From positions 1 to 25,438 of the forward strand of contig DASRHK010000010.1 of the NCBI GenBank assembly GCA_035650495.1: DNA of 25,438 nucleotides, in the 5' to 3' direction. This DNA is from DASRHK01 sp035650495 (GTDB taxonomy: Bacteria; Pseudomonadota; Gammaproteobacteria; Nevskiales; Nevskiaceae). Position numbers and translations under genes: made by a program. Below the pieces are notes generated by a model, which was given only the letters and a program-made list of their open reading frames with translations, was not told the origin of the DNA and did no database searches. Shown one piece after another: positions 7,236 through 14,742 of the stretch (position 1 is the stretch's first letter; every line of letters begins with the position of its first letter).

Positions 7236-7928
7236 TCACGATCCTTGTTCGATGATGGCGCGCAGGAAGGCGAAGCCGGCGCTGTCCGGCTCGCGCCGGT
7301 GCCAGCCGCGCAGGCGCTGACGAGCCCGTGTGATGTTGCCCGACTTCAGGTCGGCGACGAGCAGCACACGCTCAATCGTCTCGGCCTGCTCGCGTTGCAG
7401 CGATGCCGGCAGCGGCTGCGACGCGGGCAGCAGATTGTCACCAATCTGCGCCGCGCGGTCCCACTGCCGCGTCCCCGCCGCATCGAGCAGGGCAAGCCAC
7501 TTCTCGATTTCGCGCGGCGCCGCGCATGGATGCGGCGTGAGATAGGCGACCACCGCGCGCGTGGTGTCCGCGTCGAAGAACGACACGAAGTTCAGCAGCT
7601 GGAGGTACTGCCTGAACCAGGTCGCGTCGTCCGCCGCCGACCCGCAGCGCGAGCCGATTGCGCGCATCGCATTCAGACGCTCGACCAGCTCCGGATCGAG
7701 CTTGCTGGGCCGCGTCGGATCCTCGACGTAGCTCCGCAGCGCCTGCGCTTCCAGCGCCGACTTGACGTTGGCATCGAAGGCGCTGGCGGAAATGCGCGCC
7801 GCGGGCATCCCTGAGAGCAGCAGGCTCACCGGCTGCAGCTCGTGGATCGCGGTCGCCTTGTCGCCGCGGAAGAACCGCCGCTGCACGTTCTGGTCGAGGA
7901 CCGGGAAATAATCGGAGTTGGCAGGCAT
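7236..7928 (-). CDS. C-terminal segment of the fused spermidine-synthase-like protein, separated by an in-frame TGA
   Basis: Encodes 230 residues from the first ATG. It is in the same reading frame as the upstream 730-residue gene and separated from it only by TGA and five sense codons (LTSFG). It begins MPANSDYFPVLD, which resembles the 'NSDYFP..D' block that in full-length proteins lies just after the spermidine-synthase-like domain. No Shine-Dalgarno sequence precedes the ATG; the nearest AAGGAG is 27 bases away. The rest is an alpha-helical region without a motif I recognise (for example TWFRQYLQLLNFVSFFDAD), as in the C-terminal extensions of this fusion family. I read it as part of one 966-codon gene broken by a nonsense codon or a sequencing error. 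Independent expression is less likely. Confidence 0.6.
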   Translation of the reverse strand: MPANSDYFPVLDQNVQRRFFRGDKATAIHELQPVSLLLSGMPAARISASAFDANVKSALEAQALRSYVEDPTRPSKLDPELVERLNAMRAIGSRCGSAADDATWFRQYLQLLNFVSFFDADTTRAVVAYLTPHPCAAPREIEKWLALLDAAGTRQWDRAAQIGDNLLPASQPLPASLQREQAETIERVLLVADLKSGNITRARQRLRGWHRREPDSAGFAFLRAIIEQGS

Positions 7929-7943
7929 GCCGAACGACGTGAG

Positions 7944-7946
7944 TCA
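7944..7946 (-). other. In-frame TGA interrupting the fusion gene
   Basis: The reading is ...ARKEQLQP, TGA, LTSFGMPANSDYFP..., with both sides in one frame and with family-like sequence. A single base change (for example C to T from CGA, or G to A from TGG) would explain it. No obvious SECIS-like hairpin follows directly, so selenocysteine is not favoured. Confidence 0.75.
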
Positions 7947-10136
7947 GGGCTGCAGCTGCTCCTTTCGAGCGATCACGCGCAGCTGCAGGTCGGCGACGCC
8001 GTTCAGGCCCAGCGACCCGAGCAGCTCGGCCACGCCGCGATCGGAGAAGATCTCCGGCTTGAAGTCGGGCACCTGGCCCTCGGGCACGGCGACGATGAGC
8101 ACGTCGAAATCGTTGGCCGCCACGATCTCGTAGTCGGCGAACTGATCGCCGAGCGCTTGCAGGATCGTCGACACCAGCGGCAGGTCGATCTCGTACAGCT
8201 GCATCCACTGCAGCAGCACGCCTCCGGGCTTGAGATGCCGCTTCACCTGGCCATAGAACTCGCGGCTGAACAGCGTCGCGACGCCGCTCATCCAGGGGTT
8301 CGACGGCTCCGAGATGATCGCGTCGTACTGTCGATGGCTGCGCGAGAAGAAGGTCTTGGCGTCCTCGACGTGCAGCCGGCTGCGCGGATCGTCGAACGCG
8401 CGCTGCACGGGCGGTCCGAACAGGCGCGCGCCCTCGATCATCGCCGGCTCGATCTCGATGGTGTCGACCTGCCGGACGCGGCTCGATCCGAGCACGGTAT
8501 GCGTCGACCGCCCGGAGCCGATGCCGATCACCGCGACGTCGCTCGCCGCCGGATTGATCGCCAGCGGCAGCGCGCCGGAAAGGATCATCGTGTAGTCGTC
8601 GATGGCGACTCTGCGGATGTTGAGGCCGGCGTCGACCTTGCCGTTGGTGGCGATCGACATCGTGCCATCCGGCGCGGTGTAGACATCGACCGACGCAGTC
8701 TTGCCGTCGCGATGGAACACCAGCGTGCGCGGCTGCTTTGCCGCGCCGCTGCGGTAGACGCCGGACGCGAGCTTCGCCGGATCGAAACGCGCGAAGATCA
8801 TCATCGCGATTGCAGTCGCCACGAGCGCACCGGCGCCAGCCCGCTGCGCCCGCCCGCCGAGACGGCCGCGCAGCAGCCACAGGCCGAGTCCGAGGTCGAC
8901 GAGCGCGCCGGCGATGATCACTGCGCGCAAGCCCAGCACCGGCATCACGGCGTGCACCGCGACGATCACGCCCGCGATCGATCCGAGCGTGTTCGCGGCG
9001 TAGACGCGGCCGATCGCGGCTTCGCCGTAGCCCGCGCGGATCAGCATCGCGGTGATCAGCGGCAGCGTCATGCCGGCGCAGAACGTGACAGGCAGCATCA
9101 GCGCGACGCAGATGCCATGCGAGAACAGCGTGAACAGCACGTAGCCGGCGTCGTTGCGCTGGAGCGCGCGCAGGATCGCGGCCATCCAGTCGAAGCTGAA
9201 TCCGTAGATCACGAGCGAGCCGAGCGCAGCGGTGCCCATGACGATCTGGATCCAGGCGAGCGCCCGACGCGGATCCGCGTAGCTGCCGATGCGGTTGCGG
9301 ATCCAGAAGCTGCCCAGCGCGAGCCCGAGGATGAAAGCCGAGAGCATCAGCTCGAACGCGTGCGTCGCCGAGCTCAGCACGAGCGACAGCATGCGGATCC
9401 AGCCGATCTCGTAGAAGAACGACGCCGCGCCGGTGAGGAACGCGGCCGCGAACAGCAGCGTCGGCAATTTCGCGTCGGTCGTCGCGCCCGCGGCCGGTGC
9501 GGGCGTCGTCGGCGCGCCGGCGAGCCTGTGCACGATCCACGCGCCGCTCGCGACCGTGACGTTCAGCGCCGCCGCGACGAGCAGCGTGCCCGGCAGGCCG
9601 ACCGCCTTGACCAGCGCGAAGCCGCTGACCAGCACGCCGATCGCCGCGCCGAGGCTATTCGTGAAATACAGCCATCCGAGCGCAGCGCCAGCGGACGCCG
9701 GCGCCCGGCGCACGACCGCCGCGCTCATCAACGGGAAGGTCATCCCGAGCAGCACGCATTGCGGCAGGATCAGGAGCCCGGAGACGCTCCACTTCAGGAG
9801 GTCGATGGCAAGCCCGGATTGCAGCGACGGGATCGCGTGATCGAAGCACCAGCCCTGCACGCCGCGGAACACCGGGTCGAACAGCGCGCCCAGCAGGCCC
9901 AGAGCGAGCTCGACGAGGACGTACGCGAGCAGCGGATTGGCGAATCTGCGCGAGCCCTTCGCCGCGAGCCACGCGCCTGCCGCCATGCCGCCCATGAAGA
10001 TCACGAGCACCAGCGTCTGCGCGTAGGCCGCGTGGCCGAGGAACAGCTTGAGGTAGTGGGTCCAGATCGATTCGTAGATCAATCCGGCAAAGCCGGACGC
10101 TGCGAACAGGCCGTAGAGCACTGGGCGCGATTTCAC
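7944..10136 (-). CDS. Fused MFS-like membrane / spermidine-synthase-like protein
   Basis: Encodes 730 residues from a GTG at 10136. The N-terminal part (about residues 1-455) is strongly hydrophobic with many membrane helices, starting LYGLFAASGFAGLIYESIW, which is typical of the 'fused MFS/spermidine synthase' family. The C-terminal part (about 470-725) is a Rossmann methyltransferase-like fold. It has a binding loop VIGIGSGRSTH, an acidic DTIEIEPAM strand and the family block ISEPSNPWMSGVATLF. Whether these proteins make polyamines is unproven, and the aminopropyl-acceptor residues of true SpeE are not evident. The natural protein appears to continue past the TGA into the next segment. The gene is first in a minus-strand series and divergent from the ICMT-like gene 72 bp away; no clear ribosome binding site precedes the GTG. 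Confidence 0.85.
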   Translation of the reverse strand: MKSRPVLYGLFAASGFAGLIYESIWTHYLKLFLGHAAYAQTLVLVIFMGGMAAGAWLAAKGSRRFANPLLAYVLVELALGLLGALFDPVFRGVQGWCFDHAIPSLQSGLAIDLLKWSVSGLLILPQCVLLGMTFPLMSAAVVRRAPASAGAALGWLYFTNSLGAAIGVLVSGFALVKAVGLPGTLLVAAALNVTVASGAWIVHRLAGAPTTPAPAAGATTDAKLPTLLFAAAFLTGAASFFYEIGWIRMLSLVLSSATHAFELMLSAFILGLALGSFWIRNRIGSYADPRRALAWIQIVMGTAALGSLVIYGFSFDWMAAILRALQRNDAGYVLFTLFSHGICVALMLPVTFCAGMTLPLITAMLIRAGYGEAAIGRVYAANTLGSIAGVIVAVHAVMPVLGLRAVIIAGALVDLGLGLWLLRGRLGGRAQRAGAGALVATAIAMMIFARFDPAKLASGVYRSGAAKQPRTLVFHRDGKTASVDVYTAPDGTMSIATNGKVDAGLNIRRVAIDDYTMILSGALPLAINPAASDVAVIGIGSGRSTHTVLGSSRVRQVDTIEIEPAMIEGARLFGPPVQRAFDDPRSRLHVEDAKTFFSRSHRQYDAIISEPSNPWMSGVATLFSREFYGQVKRHLKPGGVLLQWMQLYEIDLPLVSTILQALGDQFADYEIVAANDFDVLIVAVPEGQVPDFKPEIFSDRGVAELLGSLGLNGVADLQLRVIARKEQLQP

Positions 10137-10208
10137 GGGAGTTCGCTTTCGTGTCGAGGTGAAATAGGTTAGCGTTTTTGCCTACGTCGCCGCACCTCGA
10201 GGCTCCTC

Positions 10209-10940
10209 ATGGAAACCGTCCAGGCCACGCCCGCCCCCGCCCTCGCGCAGCGCATGCGCGCGTTCACCGACTGGCTCGTCAACGATTTCGGCGGCGGCGC
10301 GCGCCCGTGGAAGTTCTCGTGGGTGATCAATTTCCAGAAGGCGGGAACGTTCGCTTTCCTCGGCGCGCTCATGTGGTACTACAGGAACACGAGCACCGCG
10401 GCCTGGATCTACCTCGCGATGCACGGCTCCTATGGGCTCGTGTGGATCCTCAAGGACACCGCATTCCCCGATCCGAACTGGCAGAAGAAGATCACCATCG
10501 GCGGCGGCATCAACGCGTTCCTCGGCGTGCTCGGCCAGTACTGGGTGTTCGGCTGGCTCTTGATCTCCGGCGTCTCAAATCCGCACTACCCGCTTCCCGA
10601 CTACGCGTGGTTCTGCCTGTGCATCTCGCTGTGCATCCTCGGCTGCGTGATCATGATCGCGGCGGACGCGCAGAAATTCTTCACGCTGCGCGTGAAGCGC
10701 GGGCTGATCACCGACGGCATGCACCGCTACGTGCGCCATCCGAATTATCTCGGCGAGATGATGATCTACGGCAGCTTCGCGCTGATGGTCTGGCACTGGT
10801 ACCCGTTCCTCGTGCTCGCGTGGGTGTGGCTCGGGCTCTTCGCCGTGAACATGGTGATGAAGGAAGCGAGCATGTCGCGCTATCCCGAGTGGGCCGCGTA
10901 CAAGAAACGCAGCTGGTGGCTCGTGCCGTACGTGCTCTGA
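10209..10940 (+). CDS. Isoprenylcysteine methyltransferase/DUF1295-like membrane protein
   Basis: Encodes 243 residues with about five membrane segments. Near the C-terminus it has the motif GLITDGMHRYVRHPNYLGEM (about residues 168-187). This RHPxYxGE-type signature is shared by isoprenylcysteine carboxyl methyltransferases, NnrU-like proteins and DUF1295/steroid-reductase-like proteins. In that superfamily the motif and the following helices bind the cofactor (SAM or NADPH). The substrate is unknown. The terminal stretch YPEWAAYKKRSWWLVPYVL is also family-like. The ATG has AGG six bases upstream. It is followed after two bases by a small membrane protein, so the two form an operon. Confidence 0.75.
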   Translation: METVQATPAPALAQRMRAFTDWLVNDFGGGARPWKFSWVINFQKAGTFAFLGALMWYYRNTSTAAWIYLAMHGSYGLVWILKDTAFPDPNWQKKITIGGGINAFLGVLGQYWVFGWLLISGVSNPHYPLPDYAWFCLCISLCILGCVIMIAADAQKFFTLRVKRGLITDGMHRYVRHPNYLGEMMIYGSFALMVWHWYPFLVLAWVWLGLFAVNMVMKEASMSRYPEWAAYKKRSWWLVPYVL

Positions 10941-10942
10941 CC

Positions 10943-11425
10943 ATGGCTGCGTTCGTCGCGATCCGCGTTCTGCATGTGGTGCTCGCCGCCCTGTGGCTCG
11001 GCGCAGGAGTCTTCACCGCGCTGTTCCTGTTCCCGACGCTCGGCGACAGCGCACCGGGCAGCAATTCGATGTTCGCTGCGCTCATGCGCAGGCGCTTCGG
11101 CGTCTACATGGCGGTGACCGGCGGCCTCGCAGTGTTGACCGGCATCTGGTTGTACTGGCGATTCACCGGTGGCTTCAGCGCAGCGACGATCGGCACGACG
11201 TCGGGCATCGTCTTCGGCATCGGCGGTCTCGCGGGAATCGCGGCGGTCGCCATCGGCGGCGCCGTCATCGGCCGTAGCGCCGACAAGATGGCGGCGCTGA
11301 TCGAGCAAGCTGCGCCGCAATCCGAAATCGAAGCGCTGCGTCAACGCGCGCTCGGAGCGAATCGGGTCGTCGCCGCCCTGATGATCCTGGCGGTCGTATG
11401 CATGGCCGCAGGGCACTACGTCTAG
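10943..11425 (+). CDS. Four-helix inner-membrane protein (CopD/DUF2269-like), hypothetical
   Basis: Encodes 160 residues. The ATG lies two bases after the stop of the preceding gene. The opening FVAIRVLHVVLAALWLGAGV resembles the first helix of CopD- and DUF2269-type proteins, which carry a conserved His in helix 1. A basic loop (MRRRFG) leads to helix 2 (TGGLAVLTGIWLYWRF), a Gly/Ala-rich third helix follows, and a charged amphipathic segment (SADKMAALIEQAAPQSEIEALRQRA) precedes the last helix. No enzyme motif is evident. The stop codon TAG (11423-11425) overlaps the stop of the convergent gene by three bases. Confidence 0.7.
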   Translation: MAAFVAIRVLHVVLAALWLGAGVFTALFLFPTLGDSAPGSNSMFAALMRRRFGVYMAVTGGLAVLTGIWLYWRFTGGFSAATIGTTSGIVFGIGGLAGIAAVAIGGAVIGRSADKMAALIEQAAPQSEIEALRQRALGANRVVAALMILAVVCMAAGHYV

Positions 11426-11817
11426 AAGGCGCCCCAGCAGATCAGCGCCGTCACCACGACGAATCCGATCGGCGCCGGATGCTTGAGCAGCGCCGACGGC
11501 AATCGCGCAAACGAATAGCCGATCGCAAAGAGGCCGAAGCACGCATACATCGCGGCGAGGAAGATTCCGACGCCGCGCACCAGCGCGGCATTGCCGCTCG
11601 TGCTGATCGCGAACAGCGCGGCGCCCGCGAGCAGGAACACGATCGTCACCAGATGCCACGACACGTGGATCAGCCCGAACGTGCTGTTCGGACCGCCGAT
11701 CGGGCTCTTCGGCAGCGCGTGTCGATCGATGCGCCGCACGAGCCGATCGCCGACGATGCCGTGGACTGCCGCCGCCGCGACACTGAGCGCGCCGGCGCAA
11801 GCGAGCGCAAAGTTCAT
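11422..11817 (-). CDS. Small four-helix membrane protein, hypothetical
   Basis: Encodes 131 residues, mostly hydrophobic, with about four predicted helices. A polar loop holds ALPKSPIGGPNSTFGLIHVSWH, where a His-containing helix start resembles those of small heme- or quinone-linked membrane proteins, but I do not recognise the family. The ATG overlaps the stop of the upstream DUF2141 gene by one base (TGATG), so the two are coupled. Its TAG stop overlaps tail to tail with the stop of the convergent gene. Confidence 0.7.
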   Translation of the reverse strand: MNFALACAGALSVAAAAVHGIVGDRLVRRIDRHALPKSPIGGPNSTFGLIHVSWHLVTIVFLLAGAALFAISTSGNAALVRGVGIFLAAMYACFGLFAIGYSFARLPSALLKHPAPIGFVVVTALICWGAF

Positions 11818-12248
11818 CAGTGATGCTCCCCGGTGAACAGATGCACCGTGGTGCGCGCGGATTTCTCGCCGAGCTGGATCGCGGCGCGCTGGAACGACGG
11901 TCGACGATCGTGCGAGCCGTTGCCGCTGTAGCCGTGCCGCTCGAGCGCGAAGTCCGGAAGCTCGACCGCGGAATCGTTCGGCGACTGCGCGACGTGGACC
12001 GCGCAACGTCCGCTCGGCAGCCCGTCGATGTGCAACGTCTGCGTCGTATCGCGCGCCGCGAAGTGCCGCGTCGAAACCGGCGCCGCAGAGCCGGTCCATG
12101 CGGCCGCGTCGCAGAACACCATGATCGTGACGGTCCGCGTCGGCCGCAGATGCGTGACTTCGACGTCGAGCGACGCCGCGGACGCGAGATCGCACGACGC
12201 CGCCGCGAGGGTGACCGCGCCGAGCGAAACCCACTTCGCGAGATGCAT
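11817..12248 (-). CDS. Exported DUF2141-like protein
   Basis: Encodes 143 residues from an ATG with AGGAG six bases upstream; the frame is open further 5' but without a better start. A signal peptide (MHLAKWVSLGAVTLAAASCDLASA) is followed by a compact beta-rich domain. The late block ELPDFALERHGYSGNGSHDR-RPSFQRAAIQL matches the layout of DUF2141 proteins (a 'GYSNN...PSFE.A.F.L' region). Function is unknown in the family; it is secreted or periplasmic. It is first in a two-gene minus-strand operon, divergent from a histidine kinase gene, with a 16-bp palindrome between them. Control by that two-component system is therefore plausible. Confidence 0.72.
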   Translation of the reverse strand: MHLAKWVSLGAVTLAAASCDLASAASLDVEVTHLRPTRTVTIMVFCDAAAWTGSAAPVSTRHFAARDTTQTLHIDGLPSGRCAVHVAQSPNDSAVELPDFALERHGYSGNGSHDRRPSFQRAAIQLGEKSARTTVHLFTGEHH

Positions 12249-12327
12249 GATCGTCTCCTGTCCTTCTTCGGGATCATGCTGCTCGGACCGGAGCTCCCGC
12301 GGCAGATGAGGAAAGGCACGAGCGCGG

Positions 12328-12343
12328 GGTGACAAAAGTCACC
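12328..12343. promoter_or_regulatory. Perfect 16-bp palindrome, candidate operator
   Basis: GGTGAC-AAAA-GTCACC is an exact inverted repeat between the divergent DUF2141 and histidine kinase genes. Its centre is about 44 bases upstream of the likely kinase transcription start, where an activator could contact RNA polymerase. NarL/LuxR-type regulators often bind inverted repeats, so autoregulation by the adjacent response regulator is the leading idea. Confidence 0.55.
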
Positions 12344-12367
12344 TCCGTGCCCGGGCGGAGCGCTGCC

Positions 12368-12373
12368 TATACT
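12368..12373 (+). promoter_or_regulatory. -10 element TATACT directly before the histidine kinase start
   Basis: TATACT lies six bases before the ATG at 12380, so transcription would begin at or next to the start codon, giving a leaderless mRNA. No Shine-Dalgarno sequence is present between them. The -35 position (about 12345-12350, CCGTGC) is a poor match, which suggests that the promoter needs an activator; the palindrome at 12328-12343 abuts it. Confidence 0.55.
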
Positions 12374-12379
12374 GCGGGC

Positions 12380-13561
12380 ATGCCGATCTCGCAGCTGTCC
12401 CTCCAGCGTGGCCCCGGCGCGGGCGTGCTCAATCCGCTCAACCTCGCGGCGTACGCAACGTGCGCCGGCGTTTCCTATGGTCCGCTGCGTCAGACTTTCT
12501 TCGAAGCGACGCCGGTGCCACACGCCTGGGTCGGTGTCGTGGCGCTGCTCGGCTTGCAGGGCCTGTTCATCCTGCGTGCGGTCCTGCAGGCGCGGGGTGC
12601 GTCGGTCGCGGCGCAGCGCGCTTGCGTGATCCCGCAGGCGATCGCGGCGCTCATCTCCTGCTGGGTGTTCCGCGACGGCTTGCAGCCGACGCTGCTCGTG
12701 CTGGTCGCAGTGCAGATCGCCGGGCTGTTCCCCACGCGTGCTGCGCTTGCGATCCTCGCCGCGATCAATGTGGTCCTCGGCTGGCTGCTCATCCAGTACG
12801 GCATCACCGCGGAGATGGCGCACATGCCGGCGCAGCTGCTGGCGGCGTACCTCGGCTTCCAGGCGTTCGCGTTGCTGACCTGCCACGCGCTCGTGCAGGA
12901 GATGGAAGCGCGCAACACCGCGCAACAGATCAATGCGGAGCTGATCGCGACGCGCAAGCTGCTCGGCGAAGGCGCGCGTGCGGAAGAAAGGCTGCGCCTG
13001 TCGCGCGAGCTGCACGACATCGCCGGCCACAAGCTCACCGCGCTGAAGATGCAGCTCGGCTTGCTGCGCCGGAAAGTCGCAGCGGAGCACGCGGCCGCGG
13101 TCGCCGAAAGCGAGAAGCTCGCCGGTGATCTGCTCACCGACATCCGCGGCGTCGTCAGCACGCTGCGCCAGCACGAAGGCGTCGACTTGCAGAAGGCGCT
13201 GGTCGCGCTCGATCCGGGATTGCCGCGGCCGCGCGTGACCTTCGAGCTCGATCCCGAAGTGCGTGTCGCCGACATGCGCCGCGCCGACGCGCTCCTGCAC
13301 TGCGCGCAGGAAGGGCTCACCAACGCACTGCGACACAGCGGTGCGAGCGTCGTGCGCGTCGCGCTCGCGCGCTCGCCGCAGGGCGTGACACTGACGGTCG
13401 AAGACGACGGCGCCGGCAGCGCGCGACAGGTGCGCGTCGGCAACGGACTGCGCGGCTTGCGCGAGCGCATGGAGGAAGTCGGCGGGCGCCTGTCGATCGG
13501 CGATCACGCACCGTCTGGATTGCAGCTGCAGGCGCTGGTGCCGGATCCCGCGCCCGCATGA
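12380..13561 (+). CDS. Sensor histidine kinase, NarL/DesK (HisKA_3) type
   Basis: Encodes 393 residues. Residues 50-170 hold about five to six membrane helices with little periplasmic sequence, as in DesK-like sensors that detect membrane state or small hydrophobic signals. A short coiled linker follows. The HisKA_3 dimerisation box RLSRELHDIAGHKLTALKMQ has the phospho-acceptor His212. The HATPase_c domain follows, with an N-box-like EGLTNALRHSGA and the G1 motif EDDGAGS. The protein ends soon after NGLRGLRERMEEVGG. It would autophosphorylate and pass phosphate to the adjacent response regulator. Its stop overlaps the regulator start by four bases (ATGA). The signal is unknown. Confidence 0.9.
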   Translation: MPISQLSLQRGPGAGVLNPLNLAAYATCAGVSYGPLRQTFFEATPVPHAWVGVVALLGLQGLFILRAVLQARGASVAAQRACVIPQAIAALISCWVFRDGLQPTLLVLVAVQIAGLFPTRAALAILAAINVVLGWLLIQYGITAEMAHMPAQLLAAYLGFQAFALLTCHALVQEMEARNTAQQINAELIATRKLLGEGARAEERLRLSRELHDIAGHKLTALKMQLGLLRRKVAAEHAAAVAESEKLAGDLLTDIRGVVSTLRQHEGVDLQKALVALDPGLPRPRVTFELDPEVRVADMRRADALLHCAQEGLTNALRHSGASVVRVALARSPQGVTLTVEDDGAGSARQVRVGNGLRGLRERMEEVGGRLSIGDHAPSGLQLQALVPDPAPA

Positions 13562-14175
13562 TGCGCATCGCGCTCGCCGACGATCAGGCCCTCGTCCTGC
13601 ACGGTCTGCGCGCGCTGCTCGAATCGCTGGAGGATCTCCAAGTCGTCATCAGCGCCGAGAACGGCGATGCGCTCCTCACCGCGCTGCAGCGCGAAGCGGT
13701 GGACGTCATCGTCAGCGATATCCGCATGTCGCATCGATCGGGCATCGAAGTGACGCGCGCATTGCGCAGCCGCGGCGACATGACGCCGGTTCTCTTGCTG
13801 ACGACGTTCGACGATCCGGGCTTGCTGCGCGCGGCGGTCGAAGCCGGCGCGCAGGGATTCATGCTGAAGGACGCGGCGCCCGAAGCGTTGCGCGACGCGC
13901 TGGTGAAGCTCAAGAACGGCGAGACGCTGCTGGCGCCGATGTCGCTCTCATCGCATCACGGCGTCAACGGCACCGGCCCGACGCCGCGGTTGAGCCCGCG
14001 CGAGCAGGCCGTGCTGCGGCTGGTCGCGGGCGGCTATTCCAACAAGGAGATCGGACGCGTGCTCAACATCTCCGACGGCACGGTGAAGAATCACATCACC
14101 GACATCCTGCAACGCCTGGACGCGCGCGATCGCACGCACGCGGTGCTCAAAGCGATCGGCGCCAATCTGCTTTAG
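13558..14175 (+). CDS. NarL/FixJ-family response regulator with LuxR-type HTH
   Basis: Encodes 205 residues. The receiver domain (2-120) has the acidic pair DD (8-9), the phospho-acceptor Asp54 (VSDIRMS), Thr82/83 (LLTTFDD) and Lys105 (FMLKDAAP). The LuxR/GerE DNA-binding domain (about 143-200) carries LSPREQAVLRLVAGGYSNKE and the recognition segment ISDGTVKNHITDILQRL. It is translationally coupled to the kinase by the ATGA overlap. Its target may include the palindrome upstream of the kinase and DUF2141 genes. Its TAG stop overlaps tail to tail with the TAA of the convergent DUF486 gene. Confidence 0.93.
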   Translation: MMRIALADDQALVLHGLRALLESLEDLQVVISAENGDALLTALQREAVDVIVSDIRMSHRSGIEVTRALRSRGDMTPVLLLTTFDDPGLLRAAVEAGAQGFMLKDAAPEALRDALVKLKNGETLLAPMSLSSHHGVNGTGPTPRLSPREQAVLRLVAGGYSNKEIGRVLNISDGTVKNHITDILQRLDARDRTHAVLKAIGANLL

Positions 14176-14519
14176 CTGCGGAAGATGAAATACGCGGCGC
14201 CGCAGATGCACAGCGCCGCCCACAAATAGTCGAGCTTCAGCGGCGCCTTCATGTAGACGATCGCGAACGGCACGAACACCGCGAGCGTGATGATCTCCTG
14301 CAGGATCTTGAGCTGCGGCAGCGACATCGTCGCGTAGCCGATCCGGTTGGCGGGCACCTGCAGCACGTATTCGAAGAAGGCGATCCCCCACGAGAGCAGC
14401 GCAGCCACGATCCACGGCTTTTCGCGCAGGTCGCGCAGGTGCGCGTACCAGGCCGCGGTCATGAAGAAGTTGGAGAGGGCCAGAAGGCCCGAGGTCTGCG
14501 CGAGGACTGACCAGTTCAT
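14172..14519 (-). CDS. DUF486/DMT-like small membrane protein
   Basis: Encodes 115 residues with about four hydrophobic helices. The sequence matches the DUF486 pattern: early SNFFMTAAWYAHLRDLREKP, then SWGIAFFEYVLQVPANRIGY, LPQLKILQEIITL and a YLWAALCICGAAYFIFR end. The length is typical. The family is thought to be related to half-size drug/metabolite transporters that work as dimers; the substrate is unknown. No clear ribosome binding site is seen. It is a single minus-strand gene between two plus-strand gene sets. The 223 bp upstream (14520-14742) hold no other gene, only the promoter of the next cluster. Confidence 0.82.
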   Translation of the reverse strand: MNWSVLAQTSGLLALSNFFMTAAWYAHLRDLREKPWIVAALLSWGIAFFEYVLQVPANRIGYATMSLPQLKILQEIITLAVFVPFAIVYMKAPLKLDYLWAALCICGAAYFIFRS

Positions 14520-14644
14520 GGGGATACGCGAGTGGTCGAACGGGGCCGCCAATTCTAGAGGGCGCAGCGCGCCTGCGATTGTGAAAAACCGTGCCCCGTC
14601 GGCGCGTCGCACTTCAAGGTCAAAGCCTTGCGAGACAAAGTTGA

Positions 14645-14673
14645 TTGACAGGGCGGTAGCCGCAGCGTATTTA
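14645..14673 (+). promoter_or_regulatory. Candidate sigma-70 promoter of the exported-protein cluster
   Basis: A perfect -35 TTGACA (14645-14650) is followed after 17 bases by TATTTA (14668-14673), a moderate -10. It lies about 70 bp before the ATG of the first propeller-like gene. A short inverted repeat (CAAGG-TCAAAG-CCTTG) stands just upstream, near 14614-14629. Confidence 0.5.
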
Positions 14674-14742
14674 TTCGGAGTCCCATGAAGGGTTGGCGCT
14701 ACCCGTCCGCCCTGCGGTGCGTCAATAACAAAAGGAGTGCGT

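Noticed and set aside
7944..7946. Selenocysteine codon
   Set aside because: No SECIS-like hairpin is visible just after the TGA, and the surrounding residues are not of a redox type.
10130..10165. Inverted repeat ATTTCAC/GTGAAAT in the divergent gap as an operator
   Set aside because: The 7-bp arms are 22 bases apart and one includes the GTG start codon; chance is a fair explanation.
7842..10172. A 776-codon open frame on the plus strand, with a 700-codon one on the minus strand at 7438-9540
   Set aside because: Both are antisense or out-of-frame shadows of the fused spermidine-synthase-like gene. They are rich in Arg/Asp/Ala and Gln repeats, as expected from high GC, and have no domain features.
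10880..13507. An 875-codon minus-strand open frame across the two-component region
   Set aside because: It runs antisense through the kinase gene and out of frame through the DUF2141 and small membrane genes; the translation has the low-complexity look of a GC-rich shadow.
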